Assembly: GCA_039807745.1 (NCBI GenBank)
Contig: JBDHRV010000033.1
Coordinates: 1-28,076 of the forward strand
Direction of reading: 5' to 3'
Length of the DNA: 28,076 nucleotides
Source: JAEUMW01 sp039807745
GTDB lineage: Bacteria > Pseudomonadota > Gammaproteobacteria > Burkholderiales > JAEUMW01
Shown here: positions 9,231 to 18,187 of the stretch, in pieces
How positions within the stretch are numbered: position 1 is the stretch's first letter
Layout: every line of letters begins with the position of its first letter
Translations under genes and position numbers: made by a program
The notes under the pieces: generated by a model
What the model saw: only the letters and a program-made list of their open reading frames with translations
Database searches by the model: none
Told to the model about the DNA's origin: nothing

Positions 9231-10643
9231 ATGGCACGTACTTCACGGCCGCAGGCTGGAATTATAGGGACACCGGCGCGCACCGTCGCCGCTGCTTCGA
9301 TGGGCGCGGATCCGGAGCGCAAGCCGTTCCGCGGCAGCATCTTCGCCGGTCTGACCGAACAGATCATCTCCGACAGCGACACCGAAGAGGAGAAGCTCAA
9401 CAAGACGCTGCTCGTCTTCGCCTGTGGCCTCATGACCTTCGCGGCGATGATCTGGCTGCTCATCTACTGGGCGATGGGGATCAAGTTCTCGGTGGCGGTC
9501 CCGCTGAGTTATCAGGTGATCTCGGCGGTGAGCCTGGTGCATTACCTGAAGACGCGCAACTTCGCGTTCTTCCGCTTCTCGCAGGTCTCGCTCTTCCTGT
9601 TCGTGCCCTTCGTGATGCAGTGGAGCATCGGCAGCTACGTCGCATCGAGCGGCGTGATGCTCTGGGCGCTGCTCGCACCGGTGGGCGTGATGGTCTTCCA
9701 GGGGCCGCGCGAGTCGATGCCGTGGTTTTTCGCGTACCTCGTGCTGACCGGAGTCTCCGGCTTCTTCGACTACTATCTCTCGTCCGGCGCCGAATCGGGC
9801 GTTCCGCTGCGCACGATCGCGGTCTTCTTCGCGCTCAACTTCGCAGCCATGTCGTCCATCGTCTACCTCATCATGAGCATGTTCGTGCGCGAGAAATCGC
9901 GGCTGAAGAGCGAGCTCGACGACAAGCACCACCTGCTGCAGGTGGAGCGCGACAAGTCGGAGCGGTTGCTCCTGAACATCCTGCCGGCACCGATCGCGGA
10001 TCGCCTGAAGGACGACCAGAGCACGATCGCCGACGGCTACGCCGACGCGACGGTGATGTTCGCCGACATCGTGAACTTCACCCGGCTCTCCGACGAACTG
10101 CCGCCGAACGAGGTGGTGACCCTGTTGAATGAAGTCTTTTCCTCTTTCGATGCGCTGGCAGAGAAACATCACCTCGAAAAGATCAAGACCATCGGTGACG
10201 CTTACATGGTCGCGGGCGGGGTCATCGGCAACGACCCGGGTTATAGCGAAGCGGTCCTCGGAATGGCCCTGGATGCGCGCGATGCGGTTGCGCGCCACCC
10301 CCTGCTGGGGAGCGATCGCTCGGGTATTCACATCGGTATCGCCAGTGGTCCGGTGGTGGCCGGCGTGATCGGCAAGAGGAAGTTCATCTACGACCTCTGG
10401 GGCGATACCGTCAACGTCGCGAGCCGGCTTTCTTCCGAAGCCGGGGCGGGCGACATCAATGTCGACGAGACCACCGCCCGCCGGCTGAAGAGTCGCTTCC
10501 GCTTCGAAGGGCCGCAATTGCTCCCCATCAAGGGCAAGGGGACGCTTCCCGTCTACCGCTTGGTGGCGCGGCTTGCCGACGATCCCCTGGCGCCAACGGG
10601 TTATCCCGCCAACGTCACGCCGCTCGCACGCCGCCCGGCGTAG
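9231..10643 (+). CDS. Six-TM class III adenylate cyclase
   Basis: Makes cAMP from ATP; integral membrane enzyme of 470 residues. Seen: soluble N-terminus, about six hydrophobic segments between residues 59 and 219, a charged coiled-coil-like linker (about 220-248, EKSRLKSELDDKHHLLQVE), a transducer segment LLNILPAPIADRLK, and a class III catalytic domain (about 270-450). Metal ligands are Asp279 (MFADIVNFT) and Asp323 (IGDAYM). The adenine-specifying pair looks to be Lys319 (KIKTIGD) and Asp388 (YDLWGD), with transition-state Asn395 and Arg399 in NVASRL, so adenylate rather than guanylate specificity is expected. The layout of six TM plus one catalytic domain resembles mycobacterial Rv1625c. 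The start is uncertain: ATG 9231 or ATG 9300 (in frame), neither with a clear ribosome site. Its 3' end overlaps glnE by 29 bases tail to tail. Confidence 0.93.
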   Translation: MARTSRPQAGIIGTPARTVAAASMGADPERKPFRGSIFAGLTEQIISDSDTEEEKLNKTLLVFACGLMTFAAMIWLLIYWAMGIKFSVAVPLSYQVISAVSLVHYLKTRNFAFFRFSQVSLFLFVPFVMQWSIGSYVASSGVMLWALLAPVGVMVFQGPRESMPWFFAYLVLTGVSGFFDYYLSSGAESGVPLRTIAVFFALNFAAMSSIVYLIMSMFVREKSRLKSELDDKHHLLQVERDKSERLLLNILPAPIADRLKDDQSTIADGYADATVMFADIVNFTRLSDELPPNEVVTLLNEVFSSFDALAEKHHLEKIKTIGDAYMVAGGVIGNDPGYSEAVLGMALDARDAVARHPLLGSDRSGIHIGIASGPVVAGVIGKRKFIYDLWGDTVNVASRLSSEAGAGDINVDETTARRLKSRFRFEGPQLLPIKGKGTLPVYRLVARLADDPLAPTGYPANVTPLARRPA

Positions 10644-13383
10644 AAGCAGGACCGAAAACGCAGTCCCACAGCGCCAGCACCGATTCTGCTGCGCCGGCAA
10701 CGCTCTCGCGCGGCACGCGCGCGTACTTCTCGCCTTGCAGCCGCAGCATGTGCTGCAGGCGTCGGAACTCCCGGTACGCTTCGAATGCACCGAGCGCGAG
10801 CGGCTCCGGGATCAGCCCCAGCCGTGCGGAGAGTCTGAGCAGCGCGAGATTGCCGATGTTGCCCGTGAGTTCTGCGTGCGCGCTGGCGTAGCCGAGCACC
10901 AGGAACTGCACGATGAATTCGACATCCACCAGCCCGCCGCGATCGTGCTTCAAGTCGAAGCGCGTGCTGCGATTGGGATGTCCCTCGAGCATCTTCGTAC
11001 GCATGGCCGAGACAGCGCGCCGCAGCGCTTCCAGATCGCGCGGCGTGCGCAGCACTTCGATGCGCAGCTGCTCGAAGCGCTTGCCGAGCGCATCATCCCC
11101 GGCGGCGCATCGCGCACGGGTGAGGGCCTGGTGCTCCCAGGGCCATGCCTTGTTGCGTTGATAGTCCTCGAACGCAGCGAACGGGCTCACGAGAAGCCCG
11201 CTCGCCCCGTCGGGGCGCAGTCGCAGATCGGTCTCGTACAGGATGCCACCGGGCGTCATGGTCGTGAGCCAGCCATTGATCCGCTGCGCCAGGCGCGCGT
11301 ACTGCACGGGCGCCTCTGGCGCATCGTCGTCGTAGAGGAAGATGATGTCGAGATCGGTCGCATAGCCCAGCTCTTTGCCGCCGAGCTTGCCGTAACCGAT
11401 GATCGCGAACTGCGGCTGCGGCCGGTGACGGGTTCTGAGGCCCTCCCAGGCCAGCTGCAGCACCTCGGCCAGGATCACGCACGCGAGGTCGCTCAGATGA
11501 TCGCTCAGGGTCTCCAGCGGCAGAGTGCCTGCGAGATCCTGGGCGGCGAGGTGGATTGTCTGTGCCTGCTTGAAGTGGCGCAGCGCTTCCATCTGCCGCT
11601 CGGTATCGCAGGCGGACTCGTCCAACTGCCTGCGAAGCTCGGCGGCGAGTACCGCGCGGCTGGGTGCCGCATGGAGAATCCGGGGGTCGAGGAACTCATC
11701 GAGGAGCACGGGATGCCGCGCCAGGTACTCCGCTGCCCAGGGACTCGCCGAGACGAGCTGCGCCAGCCGCTCGATCGCCTGCGGATACTCGAGCAGGAGC
11801 GAGAGATAGGCACTGCGCCTTGCGATGCTCTCCAGAAGGTTCAACATCCGCTCGATGGTCACACCGGGTCCGGGGTGCCGGGTTGCCTCATCCACGAGCT
11901 GTGGCAGCAGACGATCGACGCGCCCCTGGCCCGCGGCGGAGAGGCTCTTGTAGCGAGCGCCCGTGCGTAGCGTCCGCAGTCGGTGCAACAGACCCGCGGG
12001 GTCTGCGAATCCATGCCGAGCGAGGAGGTCCTGCGCATCGTCGTCGCCGATCGTCCCGTGCCAGACCGCTGCCCAGGAGTTCGCACCGGGTACGGGCTCG
12101 TGATGGGCGAAGATGTCCTCGAAGTGCCGCGTGACCCGCTCGCGGTGCGCGTTCAGGGTCTCGAGCAATACCGCGTAGTCCGGATGACCCATCGACTGCG
12201 CGATGAGCTGGCGATCGGTCTCGCCCGATGGGAGCGTCTGTGTCTGGCGGTCGTCGAGATACTGGAGCCGGTGCTCGAGGTTGCGCAGGAACACATACGC
12301 ATCCTTGAGCTCCCGCACCGATTCGGCAGTGAGCAGATGCCGTTCGGCGAGTACATCCAGCACGGCGAGTGTCGGACGGATGCGCAGCGCCGCGACCTGA
12401 CCGCCGCGGATCAACTGGAATGCCTGGGCGAGGAATTCGATCTCGCGGATACCGCCCGGCCCGAGCTTGATGTTGTCGCCCAAATCACGGCGGCGCACCT
12501 CCTGGCGGATCTGACTGTGCAGGTCCCGCATCGAGCCGAAGGCATTGAAGTCCAGGTGCCGGCGGTACACGAACGGCCGCACGACCTCGTGCAGCTCGTC
12601 GGCGCGACTGCCGCACACGACTCGCGCCTTGATCCACGCGTAGCGTTCCCACTCGCGACCCTGCGAGATGAAGTAGTTCTCCAGCATGGGCAGGCCTGCT
12701 GCAAGCGGACCACTGTCGCCATAAGGGCGCAGGCGCATGTCGACGCGGAACACGTACCCTGCCGGCGTCATGTCGTTCAGCGCGGCGATGAGGCCGCGGC
12801 CGACGCGGGTGAAGAACTCGTGGTTGCTGATCGACGCCGGACCTTCCGTTTCGCCTTCTTCCGGATAGACGAACACGAGATCGACGTCGGACGATGCGTT
12901 CAACTCCAAGCCGCCGAGCTTGCCCATACCGACGACGATAAGATCGAGCGGTGCACCGGTTTCATGGCCGATCGGCCGTCCGTGGCGGGCTTCGAGCTCG
13001 CGCGCGACATGCACGGCAGCGCATCGGATCGTTTCGTCGGCGAGCGCGGTGGTCGTCGCGACGACTTCGGCGAGGTCGGCGGCACCGCCCAGGTCGCGGG
13101 CGATGAGGCCGAGCATCACGCGCTTGCGCAGCGTACGCAGTCGCGCGAAGAGCGCGGCACTGTCGGCGAGCTCGTGCGCACCGAGGAACGCCGACATCGC
13201 CTCGCGCGTGAAGGGGCGCGTCAGATCGACTGCCGAAGCGAGCTGCGGCTCGGCGTCGAGCAGGCGTGTGAGGTAGCGCGAATGGCGGCAGGCAGCTCCG
13301 AGCAGATCGCAGGCAGCGCCCGGCGCGTCGGTGCCCGAGGCAGCGAGTGCGGCTACGGAGGGGTTCGCGGTAGAATCCGACAC
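10615..13383 (-). CDS. glnE: Bifunctional glutamine synthetase adenylyltransferase/deadenylylase
   Basis: Adenylylates and deadenylylates glutamine synthetase in response to PII and glutamine. 922 residues, within the usual range (about 920-950). Seen: N-terminal nucleotidyltransferase domain with GMGKLGGLELNASSDVDLVFVY (about 152-173, counted in two parts), RVDMRLRPYGDSGPL, the linking helical region, and the C-terminal adenylyltransferase domain with GYGKLGGKELGYATDLDIIFLYDDD (about 662-686, in parts), TDLRLRPDGASGLL and the glnE-typical HDRGGLVDVEFIVQFL. Both catalytic domains look intact. The start at 13383 is GTG; the next in-frame Met is residue 63, inside the conserved part. An ATG eight bases upstream is out of frame. 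The gene is divergent from yhdP and convergent with the cyclase. Confidence 0.96.
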   Translation of the reverse strand: MSDSTANPSVAALAASGTDAPGAACDLLGAACRHSRYLTRLLDAEPQLASAVDLTRPFTREAMSAFLGAHELADSAALFARLRTLRKRVMLGLIARDLGGAADLAEVVATTTALADETIRCAAVHVARELEARHGRPIGHETGAPLDLIVVGMGKLGGLELNASSDVDLVFVYPEEGETEGPASISNHEFFTRVGRGLIAALNDMTPAGYVFRVDMRLRPYGDSGPLAAGLPMLENYFISQGREWERYAWIKARVVCGSRADELHEVVRPFVYRRHLDFNAFGSMRDLHSQIRQEVRRRDLGDNIKLGPGGIREIEFLAQAFQLIRGGQVAALRIRPTLAVLDVLAERHLLTAESVRELKDAYVFLRNLEHRLQYLDDRQTQTLPSGETDRQLIAQSMGHPDYAVLLETLNAHRERVTRHFEDIFAHHEPVPGANSWAAVWHGTIGDDDAQDLLARHGFADPAGLLHRLRTLRTGARYKSLSAAGQGRVDRLLPQLVDEATRHPGPGVTIERMLNLLESIARRSAYLSLLLEYPQAIERLAQLVSASPWAAEYLARHPVLLDEFLDPRILHAAPSRAVLAAELRRQLDESACDTERQMEALRHFKQAQTIHLAAQDLAGTLPLETLSDHLSDLACVILAEVLQLAWEGLRTRHRPQPQFAIIGYGKLGGKELGYATDLDIIFLYDDDAPEAPVQYARLAQRINGWLTTMTPGGILYETDLRLRPDGASGLLVSPFAAFEDYQRNKAWPWEHQALTRARCAAGDDALGKRFEQLRIEVLRTPRDLEALRRAVSAMRTKMLEGHPNRSTRFDLKHDRGGLVDVEFIVQFLVLGYASAHAELTGNIGNLALLRLSARLGLIPEPLALGAFEAYREFRRLQHMLRLQGEKYARVPRESVAGAAESVLALWDCVFGPASTPGGVRAA

Positions 13384-13395
13384 CGCGCCATTCTA
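13371..13395. promoter_or_regulatory. Mirrored TAGAAT hexamers between glnE and yhdP
   Basis: TAGAAT occurs on the plus strand at 13371-13376 and its reverse complement ATTCTA at 13390-13395, 13 bases apart. Each is a good -10-like hexamer for the gene it faces. For yhdP the plus-strand copy would give a start near 13383 and a leader of about 47 bases to GTG 13430. For glnE the other copy would place the transcript start close to its GTG. Neither has a convincing -35. The pair could equally be an operator half-site pair or chance. Confidence 0.25.
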
Positions 13396-13429
13396 CTATC
13401 CTATCGCCACTCTCCCCGGCAACCCGCGA

Positions 13430-16400
13430 GTGCCACTCCTTCGTAGCCTACACTTGTTGAAGCACGGGGGTCTCTGGCTCTACCGGCTCACCACGTTCGC
13501 GGTCCTCGTCGCCGGCCTGGGCTTCGCCGCTGTCGTGCTCGGCCTGCGCTACTACCTGCTGCCCGAGATCGACCGCTATCGCCCCCACATCGAAGCCATG
13601 GCGAGCCGGGTCGTCGGCGCGCCGGTGACGATCGGGCGGATCGATGCCAACTGGGACGGACTGCGCCCGCACCTGACGTTCAGCGATCTGCGCATCGCCG
13701 ATCCGCAAGGCCGCTCCGGCCTGTCTTTGCACGAGGTTCACGCGACCCTGTCCTGGCGTTCGGCCCTGCTGCGGCAGCCGGTCTTCCACGCCCTGAAAAT
13801 CGATCGCCCGACGCTCATCCTGCGGCGCACTGCTCACGGCGCGCTCTGGATCGCCGGGCTGCCGCTTGCGGGCGGGGAGGGTGAGGGCGGCTTCGGCGAC
13901 TGGCTGCTCAGGCACCGGCAGATCATCGTGCTCGGTGCGACGGTGATTTGGGCGGACGAGGAACGGGCCGCGCCCGAGCTGCAACTGACCGGCGTCGATT
14001 TTCGCCTGGACAGCCGCGGGCGGCGCCATCGCTTCGGGCTGCGGGCAGTGCCGCCCGCGGCGCTCGCCTCGCCCCTCGACGTGCGCGGGGATCTGCGCGG
14101 CGATCGCCTGTCGGGCCTGGCGAACTGGGACGGCGTGCTGTACGTGAACCTCGCCTATACCGATCTCTCTCTGTGGCGGCAGTGGCTGCCCTGGGCTGCG
14201 TTGCCGACGCGCGGGACGGGGGCGCTGCGCGCCTGGGTGGACGTGTTCGACGGCGCGGTCGAGCAAGTGACGGGCGACATCCGCCTGGCCGATGTATTGG
14301 CCCGCGTCGAGCCGCAGTTGCCCGAGCTCGTGCTGCAACACGTCAACGGACGCGTGGGTTGGAAACATCTGCCGAACGGTTTCGAGCTGTCGTCGCGGGC
14401 GCTCGCGTTCGCGATGCCCGAAGGCACGAGCCCGCAGCCGCTCGACCTGTCGCTGCGACATGTGCGGCCGACCGCAAGCGAGCCGGGGCGGCTCGATCTG
14501 CGCGCGAACGCCCTCGATCTCGCGCTTCTGACCGCGCTCGCCGACCGGCTGCCGCTCGAGGACGAGATCCGCCGCGAGCTCGTCGCCGCCGACGCGCGTG
14601 GGCTCTGGCGCGAGCTCAACATGACGTGGACCGGTCCCCTCGAGCGGCCGACCGCGTTTCGCGTCGCCGGCCGCTTCCAGGACCTCGGGGTGCGCCCCGG
14701 ACCGGTGTGGCCTGGCATCGAAGGGCTGGATGGAAGCGTGGATGCAAACGAGAAGGGCGGGGGCATCACACTCAGCACGCGTGAGCTTCTGCTCGATGCA
14801 CCGACGGTCTTTCACGTGCCGCTGGCGTTCGACTCGGTCGACGCACACCTCACATGGGCCGCTGCGGGAAATCGGATGGAAGTGAAGGCCACGAGTCTCG
14901 CTTTCGTCAACCGCGACCTGGCCGGCAGTCTGAGCGGCACCTACCAGCACGACGCGAACAGCGCCGGCGTGATCGACATCAATGCCGCGCTCGCGCGGCT
15001 CGATCCGCAGGTGATCGGGCGTTATCTGCCGCTTTTCATCGGCGGCGATACCCGCGAATGGCTCGACCGTGCGCTGTTGGGCGGGCGTCTCACCGACGCC
15101 CGCTTCAAGGTCAAGGGCGATCTCGATCAATTCCCGTGGCCTGGGAGCAAGAGCGGCCAGTTCTCGGTGCAGGCGCGGCTCGACGACGTGGCCTTGCAGT
15201 TCGACGAAGACTGGCCGCGCATCGACGGCATCAAGGGTGCGCTGTCGTTTCAGGGCGAGGGTCTGGAGGTGGTGGCACAAAGCGCCAGCGTGATGGGTGT
15301 TCGTCTCGCCAAGGTCCGCGGCGTGATCAAGGATCTCTACCACGGCCGCCAACGCCTCGACATCGGTGGCGAGGCGACTGGCAGCACGAGCGACTTCCTC
15401 GCCTTCATCGAAGCCAGTCCGGTCGCCGGGATGATCGGTCACTTCAACCGCGAGGTGCGTGCGACCGGCTCGGGCAAGCTCGAAGTGAAGCTCGATGTGC
15501 CGCTGCACGCCGCCCGCGACACACGCGTGGCCGGCAGCTACCTGTTCGAGGGCAATCGCCTGCTCTTTGCCGGTGACGTGCCGCCGGTCGACCAAGTCAA
15601 TGCCAGGCTCGAGTTCACCGACGCCGGTGTGCGCATGCAGAACGGGAATGCCGTGGCGATCGGCGGACCGGCGCTCGTGAATATCGACACCCAGGGCGGC
15701 ACGGTCACGATCGGCGTCGCCGGCCGCGCCGACCTCGACGCCTTCCGCCGACAGGGTGCGAACCATTTCTGGCTGCAGTACCTGCGGGGCAGCGCGGCGT
15801 GGCGCGGTTCGATCGTGCTGAAACAAGGTCTGACCGATTACTCGTTCGAATCCGACCTGCAGGGCGTCGGGTCGACGCTGCCGGTGCCCCTGGCCAAGTC
15901 GCCGGCCGAGGTCGTGCCGGCGCGTTTTGAGCGCCGCGCGCTCGGAGCGGACGCGGACCACCTCGAGCTCACCTTTGGCAAGGAGGTCACGGGTGCCATC
16001 GAACGGCGACGCCAGGCCGGAGAACTCGTCCCCACCCGCGGCGTGGTGGCGCTCAGCGTCCCGGTTGCCTTGCCGGAGAGCGGGCTTGCGATCATCGGCA
16101 CGACCCGCGAGATGAACCTGAGCCGATGGCGGTCCGTGATCGACCAGGCCCCGCCCGGTGGTGCATCGCTGCCGCTGTCGGAGGTCGACGTGAGCGTGGG
16201 CGTGCTGCAGTGGGTGCGGCGCCCCTTCCACGAACTGCGCCTGAAGTCGGTCCTCAAGAACGGTGTGTGGCAAGGCAAGCTCAACGGACAGGAGCTCGCA
16301 GGCGATTTCACCTACGTGGTGCGCGACAACGGCAAGCTCACCGCACGCCTCACCCAGTTCACGTTGCTGGCAACCGATCCTTACGACCGGCAGGCGGACA

Positions 16401-17230
16401 CGACGGCATCGCCGCCGCCCGACGCTTTGGAGCAGCTGCCGGACCTCGACATCATTGCCGATACCTTCCGGCTTCGTGACAAGGAACTCGGGCGCCTCGA
16501 GGTGGTCGCCGACTTGACGGGCCAGGACTGGCGCATCGACCGGATCAATATCAGCAATCCGGAATCGACGTTGCACATGAAGGGCCAGTGGCGCTCTTGG
16601 CTGATGCAGCCCAGCACCGACGTGCAGGTCGATCTCGAAGTGGCCGACGCAGGCAAGCTCCTGAAGCGACTCGGTTACCCGGAGGGCATCAAGGGCGGTC
16701 AGTCGAAGCTCACCGGCCATCTCGAGTGGCGCGGCCGGCCGCAGGATCTCGATCTCGCGACGTTGTCCGGCGAGCTCAAGCTCGAAACGCAGAAAGGGCA
16801 GTTCGTCAAGCTCGAGCCCGGCATCGCGAAGCTGCTCGGCGTGATCAGCCTCCAGTCCCTGCCGCGTCGGATCAGCCTGGATTTCGGCGACATCTTCAGC
16901 TCGGGGCTCGCGTTCGACGGCATCACAGCGACGATCCTGATCGCCAAGGGCGTCGCCAACACCACCGACTTCGTCATTCGCAGTCCCTCGGCGAGCATCG
17001 CCATGACCGGCGACGTGGACCTCGCGGCGGAGACGCAGAATCTGCGCGTGCGCGTCGTTCCATACTTGGGTGAAGGCGTCGCCCTCGGCGCCACCGCGAT
17101 CGGGGGTCCGATCGCCGGCGTCGCGGCGCTGGCACTGCAAAAGATCCTGCGCGACCCCGTCGGCCAGATCATGGCCTTCGAGTATTCGGTCACTGGAACC
17201 TGGTCCGATCCGCAGGTGTCGAAAATTTGA
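13430..17230 (+). CDS. yhdP: YhdP-family AsmA-like envelope protein
   Basis: Very large single-pass inner-membrane protein of the YhdP/TAM/AsmA group; E. coli YhdP acts with TamB and YdbH in phospholipid transport between the membranes. 1266 residues from the GTG at 13430 (E. coli YhdP is about 1266). Seen: one TM near the N-terminus (WLYRLTTFAVLVAGLGFAAVVLG, in parts), then RASRVVGAPVTIGRI-type AsmA start (MASRVVGAPVTIGRIDANW), a long beta-rich body of repeating short strands, and the C-terminal DUF3971/AsmA-like end with QKILRDPVGQIMAFEYSVTGTW (in parts). The frame is open from GTG 13331, but that would put its first 33 residues over the glnE start. TTG codons at 13454/13457 are also possible. 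No good Shine-Dalgarno sequence decides. First gene of the yhdP-nit-tldD run. Confidence 0.9.
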   Translation: MPLLRSLHLLKHGGLWLYRLTTFAVLVAGLGFAAVVLGLRYYLLPEIDRYRPHIEAMASRVVGAPVTIGRIDANWDGLRPHLTFSDLRIADPQGRSGLSLHEVHATLSWRSALLRQPVFHALKIDRPTLILRRTAHGALWIAGLPLAGGEGEGGFGDWLLRHRQIIVLGATVIWADEERAAPELQLTGVDFRLDSRGRRHRFGLRAVPPAALASPLDVRGDLRGDRLSGLANWDGVLYVNLAYTDLSLWRQWLPWAALPTRGTGALRAWVDVFDGAVEQVTGDIRLADVLARVEPQLPELVLQHVNGRVGWKHLPNGFELSSRALAFAMPEGTSPQPLDLSLRHVRPTASEPGRLDLRANALDLALLTALADRLPLEDEIRRELVAADARGLWRELNMTWTGPLERPTAFRVAGRFQDLGVRPGPVWPGIEGLDGSVDANEKGGGITLSTRELLLDAPTVFHVPLAFDSVDAHLTWAAAGNRMEVKATSLAFVNRDLAGSLSGTYQHDANSAGVIDINAALARLDPQVIGRYLPLFIGGDTREWLDRALLGGRLTDARFKVKGDLDQFPWPGSKSGQFSVQARLDDVALQFDEDWPRIDGIKGALSFQGEGLEVVAQSASVMGVRLAKVRGVIKDLYHGRQRLDIGGEATGSTSDFLAFIEASPVAGMIGHFNREVRATGSGKLEVKLDVPLHAARDTRVAGSYLFEGNRLLFAGDVPPVDQVNARLEFTDAGVRMQNGNAVAIGGPALVNIDTQGGTVTIGVAGRADLDAFRRQGANHFWLQYLRGSAAWRGSIVLKQGLTDYSFESDLQGVGSTLPVPLAKSPAEVVPARFERRALGADADHLELTFGKEVTGAIERRRQAGELVPTRGVVALSVPVALPESGLAIIGTTREMNLSRWRSVIDQAPPGGASLPLSEVDVSVGVLQWVRRPFHELRLKSVLKNGVWQGKLNGQELAGDFTYVVRDNGKLTARLTQFTLLATDPYDRQADTTASPPPDALEQLPDLDIIADTFRLRDKELGRLEVVADLTGQDWRIDRINISNPESTLHMKGQWRSWLMQPSTDVQVDLEVADAGKLLKRLGYPEGIKGGQSKLTGHLEWRGRPQDLDLATLSGELKLETQKGQFVKLEPGIAKLLGVISLQSLPRRISLDFGDIFSSGLAFDGITATILIAKGVANTTDFVIRSPSASIAMTGDVDLAAETQNLRVRVVPYLGEGVALGATAIGGPIAGVAALALQKILRDPVGQIMAFEYSVTGTWSDPQVSKI

Positions 17231-17255
17231 ACGAACCCTGCTGAGCGCTTTTCCC

Positions 17256-18116
17256 ATGATGACCTTGACGCGCCCCCATCGCGACGCGGCAGCGAAAGCG
17301 GCCGATCTCCAGCCACCCGCTTTTCGCGTCGCGGCCGTGCAGATGGCCTCCGGTCCCAATGTGGAGGGCAATCTGCGCGAGGCGGCACGGTTGCTCGAGA
17401 TGGCGGCCGACAAGGGAGCCAAGCTCGTGGGCTTGCCCGAATATTTTCCGTTCATGGGCATGAAGGACGGCGACAAGGTCGCGCTGCGCGAGACCGACGG
17501 GCGTGGCCCGATGCAGGACTTCCTGGCCAGCACCGCGCGGCGGCTCGGCATGTGGATCGTCGGCGGCACCGTGCCGCTCGAGGCGAAGGCGCCGGACAAG
17601 GTGCGCAACGCCTGCCTCGTGTTCGATGACGGCGGCAACCGCGTCGCGCGTTACGACAAGATTCATCTCTTCGGCTTCGCGATGGGCGAGGAGAGCTATT
17701 CCGAGCAGCGGACCATCGAGCCCGGCGATCGCGTGGTGGCGTTCGACAGCCCGTTCGGCCGCATCGGGCTGTCCATCTGTTACGACCTGCGCTTCCCCGA
17801 GCTCTATCGGGCGATGGGCCGCGTCGATGTCATCTTCGTGCCGGCGGCTTTCACCGAAACCACCGGCAAGGCGCACTGGGAGACGCTGATCCGTGCCCGC
17901 GCGATCGAGAATCTCGCCTACGTGGTCGCGCCGGCGCAGGGCGGCTACCACGTGAACGGGCGCGAGACCCACGGCAACTCGATGATCGTGGACCCCTGGG
18001 GTGTGGTCGTGGACCGCCTTCAGCGCGGTTCGGGTGTCGTCGTGGCGGGCGTGAGCCCCAATTATCAGTCCACCCTGAGATCGAGTCTGCCGGCGCTCGA
18101 TCACCGCATCCTGTAG
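17256..18116 (+). CDS. Nit-type carbon-nitrogen hydrolase
   Basis: Nitrilase-superfamily amidohydrolase of 286 residues, cytosolic. It resembles the Nit1/Nit2-like branch (omega-amidase or deaminated-glutathione amidase type). Catalytic triad seen: Glu62 (GLPEYFPF), Lys135 (RYDKIHLFGF) and Cys175 (LSICYDLRFPELYR). Further family motifs are AVQMASGPNVEGNL (27-40) and HGNSMIVDPWGVVV near the C-terminus. Two adjacent ATG codons (17256, 17259) precede the domain; the frame upstream is a shadow of yhdP. It starts 25 bases after the yhdP stop and is followed by tldD, a pairing often seen in betaproteobacteria (general knowledge). The natural substrate is not shown by the sequence; amide repair by deaminated-glutathione amidase is one option. 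Confidence 0.92.
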   Translation: MMTLTRPHRDAAAKAADLQPPAFRVAAVQMASGPNVEGNLREAARLLEMAADKGAKLVGLPEYFPFMGMKDGDKVALRETDGRGPMQDFLASTARRLGMWIVGGTVPLEAKAPDKVRNACLVFDDGGNRVARYDKIHLFGFAMGEESYSEQRTIEPGDRVVAFDSPFGRIGLSICYDLRFPELYRAMGRVDVIFVPAAFTETTGKAHWETLIRARAIENLAYVVAPAQGGYHVNGRETHGNSMIVDPWGVVVDRLQRGSGVVVAGVSPNYQSTLRSSLPALDHRIL

Positions 18117-18126
18117 GACTTTTTCG

Positions 18127-18146
18127 CCGCGCCGGCGCCGGCGCGG
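18127..18146. repeat. 20-base perfect GC palindrome
   Basis: A perfect self-complementary sequence made only of G and C lies 10 bases after the nitrilase stop and 42 bases before tldD. It has a T-run on its 5' side (18117-18124 region) and none on its 3' side, so it is not a normal plus-strand terminator. On the minus strand it would read stem followed by an A-run. It could be an mRNA hairpin between nit and tldD. Confidence 0.5.
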
Positions 18147-18176
18147 TTCATCTGGCTGCCTTTCCGGGCAACCCAC

Positions 18177-18187
18177 AAGGAGCTTTC
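18177..18187 (+). promoter_or_regulatory. Shine-Dalgarno site deciding the tldD start
   Basis: AAGGAG at 18177-18182, five bases before the GTG at 18188. It is the clearest ribosome site in the window and fixes the tldD start at a GTG codon. Confidence 0.8.

Noticed and set aside
9243..10790. A 515-codon open frame on the minus strand opposite the cyclase
   Set aside because: Shadow frame; the cyclase on the plus strand has all catalytic residues.
13448..17638. A 1396-codon open frame on the minus strand over yhdP and the nitrilase gene
   Set aside because: It has low-complexity Arg/Ala/Gln/His composition and no domain pattern, and lies opposite well-conserved genes. High third-position GC opens such frames.
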